From an uncultured Pelagibacteraceae bacterium (GTDB taxonomy: Bacteria > Pseudomonadota > Alphaproteobacteria > Pelagibacterales > Pelagibacteraceae): DNA of 64,000 nucleotides. Positions 10,971 through 23,664 of this stretch are shown piece after piece. The number at the start of each line of letters is the position of its first letter. The first letter of the stretch is position 1. The notes below the pieces were generated by a model. That model did not search any database. It worked only from the letters and a program-made list of their open reading frames with translations, and had not been told where the DNA came from. A program made the translations under genes and the position numbers. The stretch is taken from contig CACIKW010000002.1 of NCBI GenBank assembly GCA_902587315.1, positions 1 through 64,000 of the forward strand, written 5' to 3'.

Positions 10971-10998
10971 AAAATACAGTAGAAATTTATTTTGTCAA
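10971..10998 (-). promoter_or_regulatory. candidate sigma-70 promoter for rpsL-rpsG-fusA
   Basis: In the 154-bp gap between rpoC and rpsL the minus strand shows TTGACA (10993-10998), a 16-bp spacer and TATTTT (10971-10976). The -35 is a perfect consensus, the -10 is weak. It would leave a leader of about 90 bases before rpsL. Read-through from rpoC is also likely. Confidence 0.5.
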
Positions 10999-11029
10999 AC
11001 TATTTTAAATTAAATTTAAAGTCAGAATG

Positions 11030-14000
11030 TTACTGGTTTGCCTGTGTTTCCTTGCTTTCTGAGCCTTCCAGCTTTTGTTGTTCTGATAAAAACTTATTGT
11101 CATCTTCTATAGCTTTTTTGTTCCAATTATTTTTTATTGAACCAGTTCCCGCTGGAACTAATCTTCCAACAATGACATTTTCTTTTAGACCTTTTAATTT
11201 ATCTACTTTGCCTCTTATAGCGGCATCCGTTAAAACTCTTGTGGTTTCCTGGAACGAAGCAGCAGAAATAAATGATTCAGTTTGTAAAGAAGCTTTCGTA
11301 ATTCCCATAAGAATCCTTTCTCCAATTATTTCTTTTTTATTTTCTGCTATATTCTTTTCATTTAATTCATCAAATTTGCTTTTTTCAATTATTTCACCAG
11401 GTAGTAAACTTGTATCTCCGGGATCTTTAACTTCAACTTTTTTAAGCATCTGTTTTAAAATTGTTTCTATATGCTTGTCATTAATAATTACCCCTTGCAA
11501 TCTATAGACTTCTTGTACCTGGTTAACAAAATATTCTGTAAGTTCTTCAATACCAAGTATTCTTAAAATATCATGAGGCAAAGGTTGTCCATCAAGTAAA
11601 TATTCACCTTTTTTTATACTTTCTCCTTGGTTAAAATTAATATGCTTTCCTTTAGGTATTAAATAGTTTGATTCTTCACCATCTTCAGATTTAATTGTTA
11701 CTTTTTGTTTACCTCTGACTTCTTTACCAAAAATAACCTTACCGTCATTTTCAGCAATTATCGCACTATCTTTTGCTTTTCTGGCTTCAAATAATTCAGC
11801 TACTCTTGGCAAGCCTCCTGTTATATCTTTTGTTTTGGAAGTTTCTTTTGGTAGTCTAGCGATAACATCACCTGCAGATATTTTTTGACCATCCTTTACA
11901 GATAAAATTGAATCTGGAACAAGATAATATCTTGCTTCATTATCATCAGCTTTCTTAATTACTTTTCCTTTGTCATCCCTTAGGGTAATTCTTGGTTTAA
12001 GATCTGTATTTTTTGACTGGGTTTTCCAATCAATAACAGCTTTCGTTGAAATACCAGTTGCATCATCCATAGTCTCTGCTAGTGACACACCATCAATTAA
12101 GTCAACATAATTTGCTGTACCACTTTTTTCTGCAATCACTGGTGTTGTATATGGATCCCATTCACAAATTTTATCTTTTTTATTAACTTTGTCATCATTC
12201 TGGAAAAATAATTTTGAACCGTAAGGCACTTTATAAGATGCTATTTGTAACCCATTTTCATCCTCTATAGAAAGTTGAGTATTTCTTCCCATTACAATAA
12301 AATTTTTCTTTGAATCCTCAATAAGGTTTGTGTTCGTTATTTTTAATATTCCGTTTTTATTTGCTACTATCTGTGAGTCCTGTTTTATTGATGCGGTTCC
12401 ACCTACATGGAAAGTTCTCATTGTAAGTTGGGTTCCTGGTTCGCCTATTGATTGTGCTGATATCATTCCTATTGCTTCACCAACATGAACAAGTTTACCT
12501 CTTGCTAAATCTCTTCCATAACATCTCGCACAAACACCATCTCTTAAGCTACATGTTATTACTGAATAAACTTTGATAATTTTAACTCCTGAAGAATCAA
12601 TTTTTTCACATACTGCTTCATTTATCATTTCATTTTTTTTAATAATTACTTCACCTGATATAGGGTTTTTTACATCCATTGCGGCAATTCTTCCCAAAAC
12701 TCTTTCTGATAAACTTACAATTACATTACCTCCTTCAATAATTTCTGACAAAGTAATATGACCTGGTTTATCACAATTATTTTTAACTACTGTAAGATCT
12801 TGGGCAACGTCACATAATCTTCTTGTAAGATATCCTGAGTTTGCTGTTTTTAAAGCTGTGTCAGCCAAACCTTTTCTTGCACCGTGTGTAGAATTAAAAT
12901 ATTCAAGAGCTGTCAGTCCTTCTTTAAAATTTGAAGTAATTGGCGATTCAATTATTTCACCAGAAGGTTTTGCTATTAGACCTCTCATTCCAGCAAGTTG
13001 TTTCATTTGAGCTGCTGATCCTCTTGCCCCGCTATCAGCCATCATAAAAACTGAATTTATCTTTAAACCATCTTTTGTAACTTCTGTTGCAGAAATATTT
13101 TTCATCATCTCTGCAGCAACTCTATCTGTACATTTTGACCATGCATCAACAACTTTATTATATTTTTCACCTCTTGTTATTAATCCTTCAGAATATTGAG
13201 TTTCATATTCTGAAATCAACTTTTTTGTTTCATCAATAAGCTGTTGTTTATTTGAAGGAATAATTAAATCATCTTTACCAAATGATATTCCTGCCTTAAA
13301 AGCGTGTTTAAATCCCAAATTTTTTAATTTATCACAGAATATAACTGTAGATTTCTGACCTGAAAATCTAAAAACATGATCTATTATTTCAGATACTGTT
13401 TTTTTGGGCAATAGTCTATCAACTAATGAAAATTTATTATTTATATTTTTTGGTAAAAGATTTGATAATAAAAATCTTCCAGCTGTACTTATATGTTTTT
13501 CATATTTTGGATTGCCATTTTCATCAACTGTTTCAAATCTTGAAACTATTCTTGAATGAACTTTTATTTGTTTTGTTTCTAAAGCATGTTCAATATCTGA
13601 GATATTAGTAAAATATCCTTCGACTTTTTTGGTTTGATAAGGAGGTTGAGATAAATAATAAATTCCCAATATCATATCTTGACTTGGCACAATTATTGGT
13701 TTTCCGTTTGAAGGGCTTAATATATTGTTAGTAGACATCATTAAAACTCTAGCTTCTAATTGAGCTTCTAAACTTAATGGAACGTGAACAGCCATTTGAT
13801 CGCCATCAAAATCTGCGTTAAAAGCTGCACAAGTTAGTGGATGTAATTCAATTGCATCACCTTCTATTAACTTTGGTTCAAAAGCTTGAACTCCCAGTCG
13901 ATGTAAAGTGGGTGCTCTATTTAAAATAACAGGATGTTCTCTTACAATTTCTTCTAAGGCATCCCAAACTTCGGTTCTTTCCCTTTCAACTAATTTTTTT

Positions 14001-15202
14001 GCTTGTTTAATAGTTGATGCCAAACCAAGTTTATTTAATCTAGCATATAAAAAAGGTTTGAATAATTCTAAGGCCATTTTTTTTGGCAAACCGCATTCAT
14101 GAAGTTTTAAATCTGGACCAACGACAATTACAGATCTTCCAGAATAGTCTACTCTTTTACCTAACAAGTTTTGTCTAAATCTTCCTTGTTTACCTTTTAA
14201 CATTTCTGCTAAAGATTTTAGAGGTCTTTTTCCAGTTCCAGTTATTACTCTTCCTCTTCTTCCATTGTCAAATAATGCATCAACAGATTCTTGAAGCATT
14301 CTTTTTTCATTACGAATGATTATATCTGGAGCTTTCAAGTCCATTAATCTTTTTAATCTATTGTTTCTATTTATAACTCTTCTGTACAAATCATTAAGAT
14401 CAGAAGTAGCAAATCTACCTCCGTCAAGTGGTACCAGCGGTCTTAATTCTGGTGGTATTACGGGAACTACAGTTAATATCATCCATTCAGGCTTGTTTCC
14501 TGTTTCGATAAACGATTCAATTAGTTTTAATCTTTTTATAGCTCTTTCTTCTGCAACTTTCGATTTTGTTTCTTTTATTGCTTTGATTAAATTTTGTTTT
14601 TCTTCATCTAAATTTATAGACTTTAATATTTCTAAAACTGCTTCTGCACCTATGCCAGCTGTAAATGATTCTTCTCCTTCTTCGTCCTGATATTTAATTA
14701 ATTCTTCTTCTGTTAAAAGTTGATTTTTTTTTAATTTTGTAAGTCCGGGCTCTATAACTATAAAAGTTTCAAAATACAAAACTCTTTCTACATCTTTAAG
14801 CTTCATATCAATAACTAACGAAATTCTGCTTGGTAAAGATTTTAAAAACCATATATGAGCAACAGGTGTTGCTAAATTAATGTGTCCCATTCTCTCTCTT
14901 CTTACATTTGACTTGGTAACTTCGACACCACATTTTTCACAAATAATTCCTCTAAATTTCATTCTTTTATATTTTCCACATAAGCACTCATAATCTTTTA
15001 TTGGTCCAAATATTCTTGCACAAAACAGACCGTCTTTTTCAGGTCTAAAAGTTCTATAGTTTATTGTTTCGGGTTTTTTAATTTCTCCGTATGTCCATGA
15101 TTTGATTTTTTCTGGACTAGCTAATGTTATTTTTATGCTGCTGAAATTTTGTGAATCTGATATTTCAGAACTTTTAAACAAATCTGTTAATTCTTTTTTC
15201 AT
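11030..15202 (-). CDS. rpoC: RNA polymerase beta' subunit
   Basis: 1390 residues. N-terminal zinc-binding cysteines are in [20 protein letters not shown], the catalytic aspartates are in [13 protein letters not shown], and the second zinc site is near [20 protein letters not shown]. The trigger-loop region [18 protein letters not shown] is intact. It pairs with rpoB, 2 bp upstream, as the catalytic core of RNA polymerase. No frame break or insertion was seen. Confidence 0.98.
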   Translation of the reverse strand: MKKELTDLFKSSEISDSQNFSSIKITLASPEKIKSWTYGEIKKPETINYRTFRPEKDGLFCARIFGPIKDYECLCGKYKRMKFRGIICEKCGVEVTKSNVRRERMGHINLATPVAHIWFLKSLPSRISLVIDMKLKDVERVLYFETFIVIEPGLTKLKKNQLLTEEELIKYQDEEGEESFTAGIGAEAVLEILKSINLDEEKQNLIKAIKETKSKVAEERAIKRLKLIESFIETGNKPEWMILTVVPVIPPELRPLVPLDGGRFATSDLNDLYRRVINRNNRLKRLMDLKAPDIIIRNEKRMLQESVDALFDNGRRGRVITGTGKRPLKSLAEMLKGKQGRFRQNLLGKRVDYSGRSVIVVGPDLKLHECGLPKKMALELFKPFLYARLNKLGLASTIKQAKKLVERERTEVWDALEEIVREHPVILNRAPTLHRLGVQAFEPKLIEGDAIELHPLTCAAFNADFDGDQMAVHVPLSLEAQLEARVLMMSTNNILSPSNGKPIIVPSQDMILGIYYLSQPPYQTKKVEGYFTNISDIEHALETKQIKVHSRIVSRFETVDENGNPKYEKHISTAGRFLLSNLLPKNINNKFSLVDRLLPKKTVSEIIDHVFRFSGQKSTVIFCDKLKNLGFKHAFKAGISFGKDDLIIPSNKQQLIDETKKLISEYETQYSEGLITRGEKYNKVVDAWSKCTDRVAAEMMKNISATEVTKDGLKINSVFMMADSGARGSAAQMKQLAGMRGLIAKPSGEIIESPITSNFKEGLTALEYFNSTHGARKGLADTALKTANSGYLTRRLCDVAQDLTVVKNNCDKPGHITLSEIIEGGNVIVSLSERVLGRIAAMDVKNPISGEVIIKKNEMINEAVCEKIDSSGVKIIKVYSVITCSLRDGVCARCYGRDLARGKLVHVGEAIGMISAQSIGEPGTQLTMRTFHVGGTASIKQDSQIVANKNGILKITNTNLIEDSKKNFIVMGRNTQLSIEDENGLQIASYKVPYGSKLFFQNDDKVNKKDKICEWDPYTTPVIAEKSGTANYVDLIDGVSLAETMDDATGISTKAVIDWKTQSKNTDLKPRITLRDDKGKVIKKADDNEARYYLVPDSILSVKDGQKISAGDVIARLPKETSKTKDITGGLPRVAELFEARKAKDSAIIAENDGKVIFGKEVRGKQKVTIKSEDGEESNYLIPKGKHINFNQGESIKKGEYLLDGQPLPHDILRILGIEELTEYFVNQVQEVYRLQGVIINDKHIETILKQMLKKVEVKDPGDTSLLPGEIIEKSKFDELNEKNIAENKKEIIGERILMGITKASLQTESFISAASFQETTRVLTDAAIRGKVDKLKGLKENVIVGRLVPAGTGSIKNNWNKKAIEDDNKFLSEQQKLEGSESKETQANQ

Positions 15203-15204
15203 AA

Positions 15205-18200
15205 TTAGTTTAGTTCCACATTTAGTGCTAAAGATTTAATTTCTTTCACCAATACATTAAATGACTCGGGTATTCCTGATTCAAAATTTTCTTCTCCCTT
15301 TACTATAGTTTCATAAACTTTAACTCTTCCTGCAACATCGTCTGATTTCACAGTTAATATTTCTTGAAGAGAATAAGAAGCACCGTATGCCTCAAGAGCC
15401 CAAACTTCCATTTCACCAAATCTTTGTCCACCATTTTGAGCTTTACCGCCTAAAGGTTGTTGAGTTACAAGACTGTATGGGCCCGTAGATCTTGCGTGTA
15501 TTTTGTCTTCAACAAGATGGTGTAATTTTAACATATAGATTGTTCCGACAGTAACAGGTCTATCAAATCTCTCTCCTGTTCTACCATCCCATAAATAAGT
15601 TTGGCCAGAATTTGGAAGTTTTGCTAAATCTAACATTTCAGTCACATCTTTTTCTTTTGCTCCATCAAATACCGGTGTTGCAATTGGAACTCCATTCTGA
15701 AGGTTTATTGTTAAATCTTTAAACTCTCTATCAGAAAGTTGTTCAATTTTTTCCTTGTATACATCTTTTCCATAAACAGATTTTAAAAAATTAGATAATT
15801 TTTCTGATTTTTCGATTTTTTTTTGATTTTCACTTACTAATTCATTTATTTTTTCTCCCAGCTCTGTGCATGACCATCCTAAATGAGTTTCTAGTATTTG
15901 CCCAACATTCATACGGCTAGGAACTCCTAGAGGATTTAATACTATATCTACTGCTTTTCCATTTTCTCTATAAGGCATATCCTCCTGGGGAACTATTTTA
16001 CTTACAACTCCTTTGTTGCCATGTCTTCCAGACATTTTATCACCTGGTCTCAATCTTCTTTTAATTGCAACAAAAACTTTAACCATTTTCATAACACTAG
16101 GTAACAAATCATCACCTTGTCTAATTTTTATCACTTTGTCTTCAAATCTTTCTTGGATATCTTTTTTTGCAGAATTGTATTGATCTTTAAGCTGAGAAAA
16201 TGCTTCTATTTTTTTATCATCTGAAAGTGAAATTTTAAATAAATCAACTATTGAAAGTTCCTTAATGTTTTTATCATCTAATTTTTTACCTATTTCTAAA
16301 TCTTTAATTTTTTTTGATATAGTTTGACCTGATAATATTAAAGAAGCTCTTTGTTTAATGCTTCTTTCTAATATTTCTTCCTCTACAATTTTATCTTGTT
16401 GTACACTTTCAATTTCTGATCTCTCAATTGTAATAGATCTTTCATCTTTTTCTATGCCGTGTCTATTAAAGACTCTTACATCTATAACAGTGCCTCCACT
16501 TCCACTAGGCATTCTCAATGATGTATCAGAAACATCTATTGCTTTTTCGCCAAATATTGATCTTAAAAGTTTTTCTTCAGGTCCAGATGCCGAGTCTCCT
16601 TTTGGTGTGACTTTACCTACCAAAATATCTCCAGGTTTAACCTCTGCCCCAATATATACTACTCCTGACTCATCTAAGTTTCTTAGTGATTCTTCATTAA
16701 CATTTGGAATATCCCTTGTAATATCTTCCTCACCGAGTTTCGTATCTCTCGCCATTACCTCATATTCTTCTATATGTATTGAGGTAAAAACATCATCAGT
16801 AACACATCTCTCTGAAATTAATATTGAATCTTCAAAATTATAACCTTGCCAAGGCATAAATGCCACTGTAACATTTTTTCCGAGAGCTAATTCACCAATT
16901 TTTGTTGCTGGGCCGTCTGCAATAATATCTCCTTTTTTTACCTTGTCCCCTACTGTAACTAGTGGTTTTTGATTAATACATGTGTTTTGATTTGATCTTT
17001 TAAATTTTTGAAGATTATAGATATCTACACCTGATTTTGAAAAATCTTTTTCATTTGTAGCTTTTATCACTATTCTTTTTCCGTCAATTTTATCAACAAT
17101 ACCATCTCTTTTTGCAACAATTGTCACTCCAGAATCAAGTGCAACATCACTTTCAATTCCTGTGCCTACTAAAGGAGCTTCGGGTTTTAATAATGGCACT
17201 GCTTGCCTCATCATGTTTGACCCCATTAATGCTCTATTCGCATCATCATTTTCTAAAAATGGTATCAATGAAGCTGCTACTGAAACTAGCTGCTTTGGTG
17301 ATACGTCAATGTAATCTATGCTATCTGGTTTGGCTAAAATAAAATTAAGGTTTTGTCTACAAGAAACTAAATCCTCAGTAATTTTTCCGTTTTTATCAAT
17401 TATCGAATTTGCCTGTGCTATTGTGTATTTTGTCTCTTCCATAGCAGATAAATATTCGATTTTTTCCTGCACAATACCTTTGTCAACTTTTTTGTACGGA
17501 CTTTCAATAAAGCCGTACTTATCAATTTTTGAATAAGTTGATAAACTATTTATTAATCCTATATTTGGACCTTCTGGAGTTTCTATTGGACAAATTCTTC
17601 CATAATGAGTCGGATGAACATCTCTAACTTCAAATCCCGCCCTTTCTCTTGTTAATCCACCAGGTCCAAGTGCTGAAACTCTTCGTTTATGAGTTATTTC
17701 AGATAGAGGATTTGTTTGATCCATAAATTGAGATAGTTGAGATGTGGCAAAAAAATCTTTTAGAGAAACTGTTAGAGGCTTAGCATTAATTAGATCTTGT
17801 GGCATAGCTGATTCAACATCTAAAGTTGTCATTTTTTCTTTTATGGCTCTTTCCATTCTATAGACACCTATTCTCGCTTGGTTTTCGACAAGCTCACCTA
17901 CTGATCTTACTCTTCGATTACCTAAATGATCTATATCATCAACTTCATCCTTACCATCTCGTAAATCTAGCATTTTTTTTATTATTGAAATGATATCATC
18001 ATTCCTTAATATTCTTATTTTGTCTGAACATTCTAACCCTAATCTAGAATTCATCTTAACACGTCCAACATCTGATAAATCATATCTTTCAGAAGTAAAA
18101 AATAAATTATTAAAAATTTGAGCAGCAATTTCTATGGTTGGAGGTTCTCCTGGCCTTAATACTTTATAAATTTCAGTTATAGAATCATTTTTTGTTTCAT

Positions 18201-19287
18201 TTTTATCATTTAATAATGTTTGAAGTAAATAGGGTCCTTTGTTAATGGAATTTGTGTTTGAAACTTCTATATCAATTATTTTTTCTTTTATTATTTTATC
18301 TAAAATTGTTTCATTTAATTCAGTTCCTATTTTATGTACTTCTTCGTTAACTTTTGTATCTTTATGCAAATATTTTCCATATAAAGCTTGATTTGAAACA
18401 TAAATTTCTTTTAAACCATCATTTGATAATTTTTTTGCAGTTATAAAATTAATTTTCTCTCCGGCTTTAATAATTGTTTTGTTTGTTTTTACATCTACAA
18501 TTTCTTCGTAAAAGCTTTTAGTTTTATAATTTTCTGGGTTAAATTTAGTTTTCCATTTATTAACTTTTTCATTATATGTGTAAATTTCCTTTTCATAAAA
18601 CTCATTAACTATATCTTGTTTTGTGAAACCTAGGGCTTGTAGTAAAGTAGTAACAAAAATTTTTTTCTTTCTGTCTATTCTAAAATATAATAAATCTTTT
18701 ACATCAAATTCAAAATCTAGCCATGATCCTCTATTTGGTATTACTCTGCAATTAAATAAAAATTTTCCACTTGCATGGCCTTTTCCTTTGTCATGATCAA
18801 AAAAAACTCCTGGACTTCTGTGCATTTGATTAACAACTACTCTTTGAACGCCGTTTGTTATAAATGTTCCACTATTTGTCATCATTGGAACTTCTCCCAT
18901 ATAAACTTCTTGTTCCTTTGCTGAAAGTATTTCTTTTGTATTATTTTCTTGATTTATTTCATAAACAACTAGTCTTAATGTGCATTTTAATGCTGCTGAA
19001 TAAGTTAAGTCCCTTGATATACATTCCTCAACATCAAATTTAGGCTTGTCCAACTTGTATGATATATATTCTAAAGTTGCTTTTTCATTCACATCTTCAA
19101 TTGGAAAAATACTTTTAAAAACTCTATCAAATCCTTTTACTAAATGATTATCAATATCTTTCTTATATTCTGTTAATTCTTTATATGAGTTTTTTTGTAC
19201 TTCGATAAGGTTTGGAATTGATAAACCTTCTTTTAGTTTACCAAAATTTTTTCTAATATTTTTCTTTTCAGTAAAAGATAATTGCAT
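15205..19287 (-). CDS. rpoB: RNA polymerase beta subunit
   Basis: 1360 residues. The rifampicin pocket reads [20 protein letters not shown] followed by [10 protein letters not shown], with the Asp, His and Ser positions that mutate to resistance all in the sensitive state. The C-terminal block includes [19 protein letters not shown] and [17 protein letters not shown]. It is transcribed after rplL, with a short hairpin in the 39-bp gap. Confidence 0.98.
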   Translation of the reverse strand: MQLSFTEKKNIRKNFGKLKEGLSIPNLIEVQKNSYKELTEYKKDIDNHLVKGFDRVFKSIFPIEDVNEKATLEYISYKLDKPKFDVEECISRDLTYSAALKCTLRLVVYEINQENNTKEILSAKEQEVYMGEVPMMTNSGTFITNGVQRVVVNQMHRSPGVFFDHDKGKGHASGKFLFNCRVIPNRGSWLDFEFDVKDLLYFRIDRKKKIFVTTLLQALGFTKQDIVNEFYEKEIYTYNEKVNKWKTKFNPENYKTKSFYEEIVDVKTNKTIIKAGEKINFITAKKLSNDGLKEIYVSNQALYGKYLHKDTKVNEEVHKIGTELNETILDKIIKEKIIDIEVSNTNSINKGPYLLQTLLNDKNETKNDSITEIYKVLRPGEPPTIEIAAQIFNNLFFTSERYDLSDVGRVKMNSRLGLECSDKIRILRNDDIISIIKKMLDLRDGKDEVDDIDHLGNRRVRSVGELVENQARIGVYRMERAIKEKMTTLDVESAMPQDLINAKPLTVSLKDFFATSQLSQFMDQTNPLSEITHKRRVSALGPGGLTRERAGFEVRDVHPTHYGRICPIETPEGPNIGLINSLSTYSKIDKYGFIESPYKKVDKGIVQEKIEYLSAMEETKYTIAQANSIIDKNGKITEDLVSCRQNLNFILAKPDSIDYIDVSPKQLVSVAASLIPFLENDDANRALMGSNMMRQAVPLLKPEAPLVGTGIESDVALDSGVTIVAKRDGIVDKIDGKRIVIKATNEKDFSKSGVDIYNLQKFKRSNQNTCINQKPLVTVGDKVKKGDIIADGPATKIGELALGKNVTVAFMPWQGYNFEDSILISERCVTDDVFTSIHIEEYEVMARDTKLGEEDITRDIPNVNEESLRNLDESGVVYIGAEVKPGDILVGKVTPKGDSASGPEEKLLRSIFGEKAIDVSDTSLRMPSGSGGTVIDVRVFNRHGIEKDERSITIERSEIESVQQDKIVEEEILERSIKQRASLILSGQTISKKIKDLEIGKKLDDKNIKELSIVDLFKISLSDDKKIEAFSQLKDQYNSAKKDIQERFEDKVIKIRQGDDLLPSVMKMVKVFVAIKRRLRPGDKMSGRHGNKGVVSKIVPQEDMPYRENGKAVDIVLNPLGVPSRMNVGQILETHLGWSCTELGEKINELVSENQKKIEKSEKLSNFLKSVYGKDVYKEKIEQLSDREFKDLTINLQNGVPIATPVFDGAKEKDVTEMLDLAKLPNSGQTYLWDGRTGERFDRPVTVGTIYMLKLHHLVEDKIHARSTGPYSLVTQQPLGGKAQNGGQRFGEMEVWALEAYGASYSLQEILTVKSDDVAGRVKVYETIVKGEENFESGIPESFNVLVKEIKSLALNVELN

Positions 19288-19293
19288 CTATAG

Positions 19294-19312
19294 TACTGAT
19301 TTTTAATCAGTA
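19294..19312 (-). promoter_or_regulatory. hairpin between rplL and rpoB
   Basis: A perfect 7-bp stem (TACTGAT / ATCAGTA) with a 5-base loop lies in the rplL-rpoB gap, 6 bp before the rpoB start. There is no T run after it, so it is not a standard terminator. By position it resembles the rplL-rpoB attenuation/processing region known from enterobacteria; that role is inferred. Confidence 0.4.
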
Positions 19313-19326
19313 TTTAAATTTTTTAT

Positions 19327-19701
19327 TTACTTAAGTTCTACTTTTGCGCCAGCTGCTTCAAGCTTCTTTTTAATTTCTTCTGCTTCTTTCTTTTTAACAC
19401 CAGTCTTTAATTCTTTAGGTGCTCCTTCAACTAAATCTTTAGCTTCTTTTAATCCAAGTGAAGTAATTGCTCTAACTTCTTTTATTACATTGATTTTTTT
19501 ATCTCCTGAAGATGCTAAGATTATAGTAAATTCATCTTTTTCTTCTGCTGGTGCTGCAGCGCCAGCTGCTGGAGCTGCTGCTACCGCTGTAGCCGCTGAG
19601 ACACCCCATTTTTCTTCTAGCTGTTTCGACAATTCAGCTGCCTCAACAACAGTAAGTTTTGATAAATCTTCAATTATTTTGTTTAAATCTGTCATAGACA
19701 T
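19327..19701 (-). CDS. rplL: 50S ribosomal protein L7/L12
   Basis: 124 residues from [20 protein letters not shown]. An open frame reaches 19767 but overlaps rplJ and adds no L12 sequence. An AGGAA stands a few bases before the ATG at 19701. The alanine-rich hinge ([20 protein letters not shown]) and the C-terminal factor-binding domain ([20 protein letters not shown]) are clear. L7/L12 forms the stalk that recruits translation GTPases. Confidence 0.97.
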   Translation of the reverse strand: MSMTDLNKIIEDLSKLTVVEAAELSKQLEEKWGVSAATAVAAAPAAGAAAPAEEKDEFTIILASSGDKKINVIKEVRAITSLGLKEAKDLVEGAPKELKTGVKKKEAEEIKKKLEAAGAKVELK

Positions 19702-19711
19702 TATTCCTAGG

Positions 19712-20224
19712 TTAATTCTTTTTTGATTTTTCGAGCGATAAAATAGCGATTTTTTGAGCAGGCGCAAGTAAAATACTTGCGATTTTTTGAGCAGGAGATC
19801 TTAAAATACCTACTATTTTAGCTCTTGCTTCATCTAAAGATGGTAAAGTTGCTATATTTTTCACTCCAGCAACATCGAGGATATCATTGCCCATTATACC
19901 ACCTAATATTTTAAGGTTTGAATTGTCTTTAGAAAATTTTGTCAATATTTTTGCTGATACAATTGCATCCTTTGATAATGCAACTGCGGTAGGACCACTA
20001 AATAAATTTGTTAAATCTTTACATCTTGTTTTTTCAATTGCTAGTTTAGTTATTCTATTTTTTGTTACTTTAAATATTATTCCATGTTCTCTCATTTGCT
20101 TCCTTAAATCATCAAGCTGTTTGACTGTTAATCCTTGATAGTGAGCAACTATAACGGCTTCTGATTTGTCAAACTGAGTTGACATTTCTTTGATGTAGCT
20201 TTGCTTTTTTTCTTTATTCATCAT
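19712..20224 (-). CDS. rplJ: 50S ribosomal protein L10
   Basis: 170 residues with the L10 N-terminal domain ([20 protein letters not shown], then [12 protein letters not shown] and [10 protein letters not shown]). The C-terminal helix, where L7/L12 dimers bind, contains two imperfect APAQKIA repeats. It is the stalk base and in many bacteria the autogenous regulator of rplJL. It is followed by rplL after 10 bp. Confidence 0.96.
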   Translation of the reverse strand: MMNKEKKQSYIKEMSTQFDKSEAVIVAHYQGLTVKQLDDLRKQMREHGIIFKVTKNRITKLAIEKTRCKDLTNLFSGPTAVALSKDAIVSAKILTKFSKDNSNLKILGGIMGNDILDVAGVKNIATLPSLDEARAKIVGILRSPAQKIASILLAPAQKIAILSLEKSKKN

Positions 20225-20226
20225 AA

Positions 20227-20916
20227 TTAAATTACCTTGCCAATTTTTAATTTATAAGACAATCCCATAGTTGATGTCAAATATGCGCTTTTTATTAAGT
20301 CACCTTTTACATTGCTGTTTAATTTTTCTTTTTCTAAAGTTTCTATTACTGCATTAAAATTTTTTATCAATTTTTCATCTGAAAAAGATTTTTTTCCTAT
20401 AGTCAATCCAATATTTCCATCTTTATCATTTTTTAATTCAATTTGTCCGGATTTTGCATCACTTACTGCTTTTTTTACATCTTCTGAAACAGTTCCAAGT
20501 TTAGGATTTGGCATTAAACCTTTGGGGCCTAAAATTTTACCTAATTTAGAAAGTTTTAGCATCATTGTTGGTGTGCTTATTAATTTTTCAAAATTTAAAT
20601 CACCAGATTTAATTTTATCAATAAATTCATCTCCGCCAACTACATCTGCACCAGCTTCTTTAGCTTCTTTTTGTTTTGATTCTTCACAAACAACAGCTAC
20701 TTTAACTTTTTTTCCTGTGCCTTCTGGTAAATTTATTACTGTTCTCAAATTAACGTCACCTTTTTTTTGCTTTACGTTGATAAATAAACTCAAGTCTATT
20801 GACTCGTTAAATTTTGTTGTGCAATTTTTTTTAACTTCTGGAAGTATTTTTTCAAAAATTTCAGCTTTTGAATCAATTTTATTTTCTTTTAATTTTTTAT
20901 ATCTTTTTGATTTCAT
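20227..20916 (-). CDS. rplA: 50S ribosomal protein L1
   Basis: 229 residues, family length, with GKKVKVAVVCEESKQKEAKE, DVVGGDEFIDKI and the signature LGKILGPKGLMPNPKLGTVS. L1 forms the mobile stalk near the E-site. Its ATG overlaps the rplK stop by one base. Confidence 0.97.
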   Translation of the reverse strand: MKSKRYKKLKENKIDSKAEIFEKILPEVKKNCTTKFNESIDLSLFINVKQKKGDVNLRTVINLPEGTGKKVKVAVVCEESKQKEAKEAGADVVGGDEFIDKIKSGDLNFEKLISTPTMMLKLSKLGKILGPKGLMPNPKLGTVSEDVKKAVSDAKSGQIELKNDKDGNIGLTIGKKSFSDEKLIKNFNAVIETLEKEKLNSNVKGDLIKSAYLTSTMGLSYKLKIGKVI

Positions 20917-21344
20917 TAATCTTTTACCTCTATACCCATAGATCTTGCTGATCCAGAAATTATTTTAGAAGCCTGTTCTATATCATTGGCATTTAAATCT
21001 TTCATTTTTTGTTTTGCAATTTCTTCAACTTGTTTTTTTGAAATTGAACCAACTATATTTCTTCCTGGCTCTTGTGAACCTGCTTTTAATTTAGCAGCTT
21101 CTTTAATAAAATGTGATGCAGGCGGAGATTTAATTATAAAATCGAATTTTTTATCTTTATACACTGTTATTACTACAGGCACAGGTTTTCCCATAAAACT
21201 CTTAGTTTTTTCATTAAAGGCTTTACAAAATTCCATAATGTTTATCCCTCTTTGTCCTAAAGCAGGTCCAACTGGTGGAGCTGGATTTGCCTGTCCACCT
21301 TTAATCTGCAATTTTACATAACCTGTTATTTCTTTTTTTGCCAT
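20916..21344 (-). CDS. rplK: 50S ribosomal protein L11
   Basis: 142 residues, family length. The N-terminal proline segment [20 protein letters not shown] and the C-terminal rRNA-binding domain ([10 protein letters not shown]) are intact. L11 is part of the GTPase centre and is needed for RelA activation. Overlaps nusG by one base (TAATG). Confidence 0.98.
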   Translation of the reverse strand: MAKKEITGYVKLQIKGGQANPAPPVGPALGQRGINIMEFCKAFNEKTKSFMGKPVPVVITVYKDKKFDFIIKSPPASHFIKEAAKLKAGSQEPGRNIVGSISKKQVEEIAKQKMKDLNANDIEQASKIISGSARSMGIEVKD

Positions 21345-21874
21345 TAGCTACTTTTCTCCACTTGGTTAAAATCTAGTTCTACTGGTGTTGGACGACCAAA
21401 AATTAAGACAGATACTTTAAGTTTAGATTTGTCTTCATCTATATCTTCTACTAAACCAGTAAATGATGCAAAAGGTCCATCAATGACTTGGACTTTCTCA
21501 CCAACGCTATAATCTATAGTAGATTTTGGTTGAGCTACTCCGTCTTTAATTTCTCCTAAAATTTTCTCGATTTCTTTATTCGACACAGGAACTGGAATTC
21601 CTTTTGATCCAAGAAAACCACTAACTTTTTTTATTCCTTTTATCATATGATAGATATTATTATCCATTTCACTTTTAATCAAAACATACCCTGGAAAATA
21701 TTTCTTTTGTCTTTGTACTCTTTTTCCTCTCTTGACTTCAGTAACACCATGCGTTGGTACAACAATTTCCTCGATTTTATCAGCAATTTTTGCTTTCTCA
21801 GCTTCTTCTTTAATTTGATGAGCAACTTTATTCTCAAAGCTTGAATGGGATTGAACTATATACCAATTTTTCAT
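21344..21874 (-). CDS. nusG: transcription antitermination factor NusG
   Basis: 176 residues. The NGN domain starts [20 protein letters not shown] and contains [20 protein letters not shown]. The KOW domain follows ([20 protein letters not shown]). NusG binds the RNA polymerase clamp and links it to S10 or Rho. It starts 1 bp after secE stops. Confidence 0.98.
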   Translation of the reverse strand: MKNWYIVQSHSSFENKVAHQIKEEAEKAKIADKIEEIVVPTHGVTEVKRGKRVQRQKKYFPGYVLIKSEMDNNIYHMIKGIKKVSGFLGSKGIPVPVSNKEIEKILGEIKDGVAQPKSTIDYSVGEKVQVIDGPFASFTGLVEDIDEDKSKLKVSVLIFGRPTPVELDFNQVEKSS

Positions 21875-21875
21875 T

Positions 21876-22067
21876 TTATATACTCAAGTTAAGAATTAGT
21901 TCTAAAAAAAATTTTAATATCTGGTCTAATAAAAGAAAAAATAAAGAAGCAACTATAGCCATTGCAATAACCATTAAAGTTCCTTGTAAAGTTTCTTTTT
22001 GTGTTGGCCAAGTTACCTTGAATGCTTCTTGTTTTACTTCTTGAAAAAATTGCAAAGGGTTTTTCAT
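21876..22067 (-). CDS. secE: preprotein translocase subunit SecE
   Basis: 63 residues, the short one-helix type of SecE. The amphipathic start FFQEVKQEAFKVTWPTQKET contains the conserved K-x-T-W-P motif, then one transmembrane segment (LMVIAMAIVASLFFLLLDQI). SecE clamps SecY in the inner-membrane Sec channel. It lies between tRNA-Trp and nusG in the usual order. Confidence 0.96.
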   Translation of the reverse strand: MKNPLQFFQEVKQEAFKVTWPTQKETLQGTLMVIAMAIVASLFFLLLDQILKFFLELILNLSI

Positions 22068-22080
22068 ATTTTTTTTTATT

Positions 22081-22156
22081 TGGCAGGAGCGGAGGGAATC
22101 GAACCCCCAACCTCCGGTTTTGGAGACCGGCGCTCTACCAATTGAGCTACACTCCT
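22081..22156 (-). tRNA. tRNA-Trp (CCA anticodon)
   Basis: 76 bases on the minus strand, with acceptor AGGAGTG / CGCTCCT and encoded CCA. The anticodon stem is CCGGT/ACCGG with loop CTCCAAA, giving anticodon CCA. The T-loop GTTCGAT is canonical. It sits between tuf and secE as in many proteobacteria and is likely cut out of the tuf transcript. Confidence 0.97.
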
Positions 22157-22173
22157 AATCTCCTAATAAGTTT

Positions 22174-23364
22174 TTACTCCAATATTTTTGTTACTACTCC
22201 AGCTCCCACTGTTTTTCCGCCTTCACGAATAGCAAAATTTAATTTTTCACTCATTGCAATTGGTGTAATTAATTTAACTGTGAATTTAGCATCATCTCCT
22301 GGCATTACCATTTCAGTGCCAGATGGTAATTCTACTTCACCAGTTACATCGGTAGTTCTAAAATAAAATTGAGGTCTGTATTTTGTGAAGAAAGGAGTAT
22401 GTCTACCACCTTCTTCTTTTTTTAAAACATATGCTTGTGCCTCAAATTTTGTATGTGGTTTTACAGAACCTGGTTTTGCTAGCACTTGTCCTCTTTCCAC
22501 ATCAGTACGTTCTACTCCTCTCAATAAAGCACCTATGTTATCTCCAGCCTCGCCTGTGTCTAAAAGTTTTCTAAACATTTCAACACCAGTACAAACAGTT
22601 TTTTTGGTATCTCTTATTCCAACTATTTCCAGCTCTTCTCCAGTTTTAACAACTCCTTGTTCTACTCTCCCAGTTACTACCGTACCTCTTCCTGAAATAG
22701 AAAAAACATCTTCAACTGGCATTAAGAACGGCTTATCTTTAGGTCTATCTGGTTGTGGAATATGTTCGTCGATAGCTTTTACTAGTTCAAGGATCGCTTT
22801 TTTACCAATTTCTTCGTCTTTTCCTTCAACGGCTGCTAATGCAGATCCTTTTATAATTGGAGTTTTGTCACCAGGAAATTTATATGAAGTTAATAGTTCT
22901 TTAATTTCTTCTTCAACAAGATCTACTAATTCTTTATCTTTAACTTGGTCAATTTTGTTTAAAAAAACAACTATTGCAGGAACTCCCACTTGTCTCGCAA
23001 GAAGTATATGTTCTCTAGTTTGAGGCATAGGTCCATCGGCTGCGTTAACAACTAGTATAGCCCCATCCATCTGAGCGGCACCAGTTATCATATTTTTTAC
23101 ATAGTCAGCATGACCAGGACAATCCACGTGCGCATAATGTCTTTTTTCACTTTCATATTCTACGTGAGCAGTTGCTATAGTAATACCTCTTTCTTTTTCT
23201 TCTGGGGCTTTATCAATTTGATCGTACGCTACAAATTTTGCACCTCCGGTTTCAGCTAATACTTTTGTAATTGCTGCTGTTAGAGTTGTTTTTCCATGAT
23301 CCACATGGCCAATTGTTCCCACGTTAGCATGTGGCTTATTTCTATTAAATTTTTCCTTCGACAT
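22174..23364 (-). CDS. tuf: translation elongation factor Tu
   Basis: 396 residues with the GTPase motifs [32 protein letters not shown] and NKID, then domains 2 and 3 ending with [12 protein letters not shown]-Tu delivers aminoacyl-tRNA to the ribosome. This is the tufB-type location next to tRNA genes. No second copy is found after fusA in this window. Confidence 0.98.
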   Translation of the reverse strand: MSKEKFNRNKPHANVGTIGHVDHGKTTLTAAITKVLAETGGAKFVAYDQIDKAPEEKERGITIATAHVEYESEKRHYAHVDCPGHADYVKNMITGAAQMDGAILVVNAADGPMPQTREHILLARQVGVPAIVVFLNKIDQVKDKELVDLVEEEIKELLTSYKFPGDKTPIIKGSALAAVEGKDEEIGKKAILELVKAIDEHIPQPDRPKDKPFLMPVEDVFSISGRGTVVTGRVEQGVVKTGEELEIVGIRDTKKTVCTGVEMFRKLLDTGEAGDNIGALLRGVERTDVERGQVLAKPGSVKPHTKFEAQAYVLKKEEGGRHTPFFTKYRPQFYFRTTDVTGEVELPSGTEMVMPGDDAKFTVKLITPIAMSEKLNFAIREGGKTVGAGVVTKILE

Positions 23365-23406
23365 TACTTTTTTTACCTCTTTATATATATTCGTTTACTT
23401 TTATTT

Positions 23407-23480
23407 TGGAGCGGGTGATGAGAATCGAACTCACGCAACCAGCTTGGAAGGCTAGTGTTCTACCACTGAACTACACCCGC
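23407..23480 (-). tRNA. tRNA-Gly (TCC anticodon)
   Basis: 74 bases on the minus strand with acceptor GCGGGTG / CACCCGC, discriminator T and encoded CCA. The anticodon stem is CTAGC/GCTGG with loop CTTCCAA, giving TCC. It lies between tRNA-Tyr and tuf. Confidence 0.96.
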
Positions 23481-23523
23481 ATACCCAAGTGCACACTCCA
23501 TTGTTGAATAATATTTTATTGAA

Positions 23524-23609
<86 letters not shown>

Positions 23610-23664
23610 CTTTTCTTAGTAGGGGAAGCGTCCCTTGTTCAATAAAGCCTTAAACAACACCCGG

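Noticed and set aside
11030-19287. Open frames on the plus strand opposite rpoB and rpoC
   Set aside because: They are shadows of the long conserved genes and show no family features or ribosome sites.
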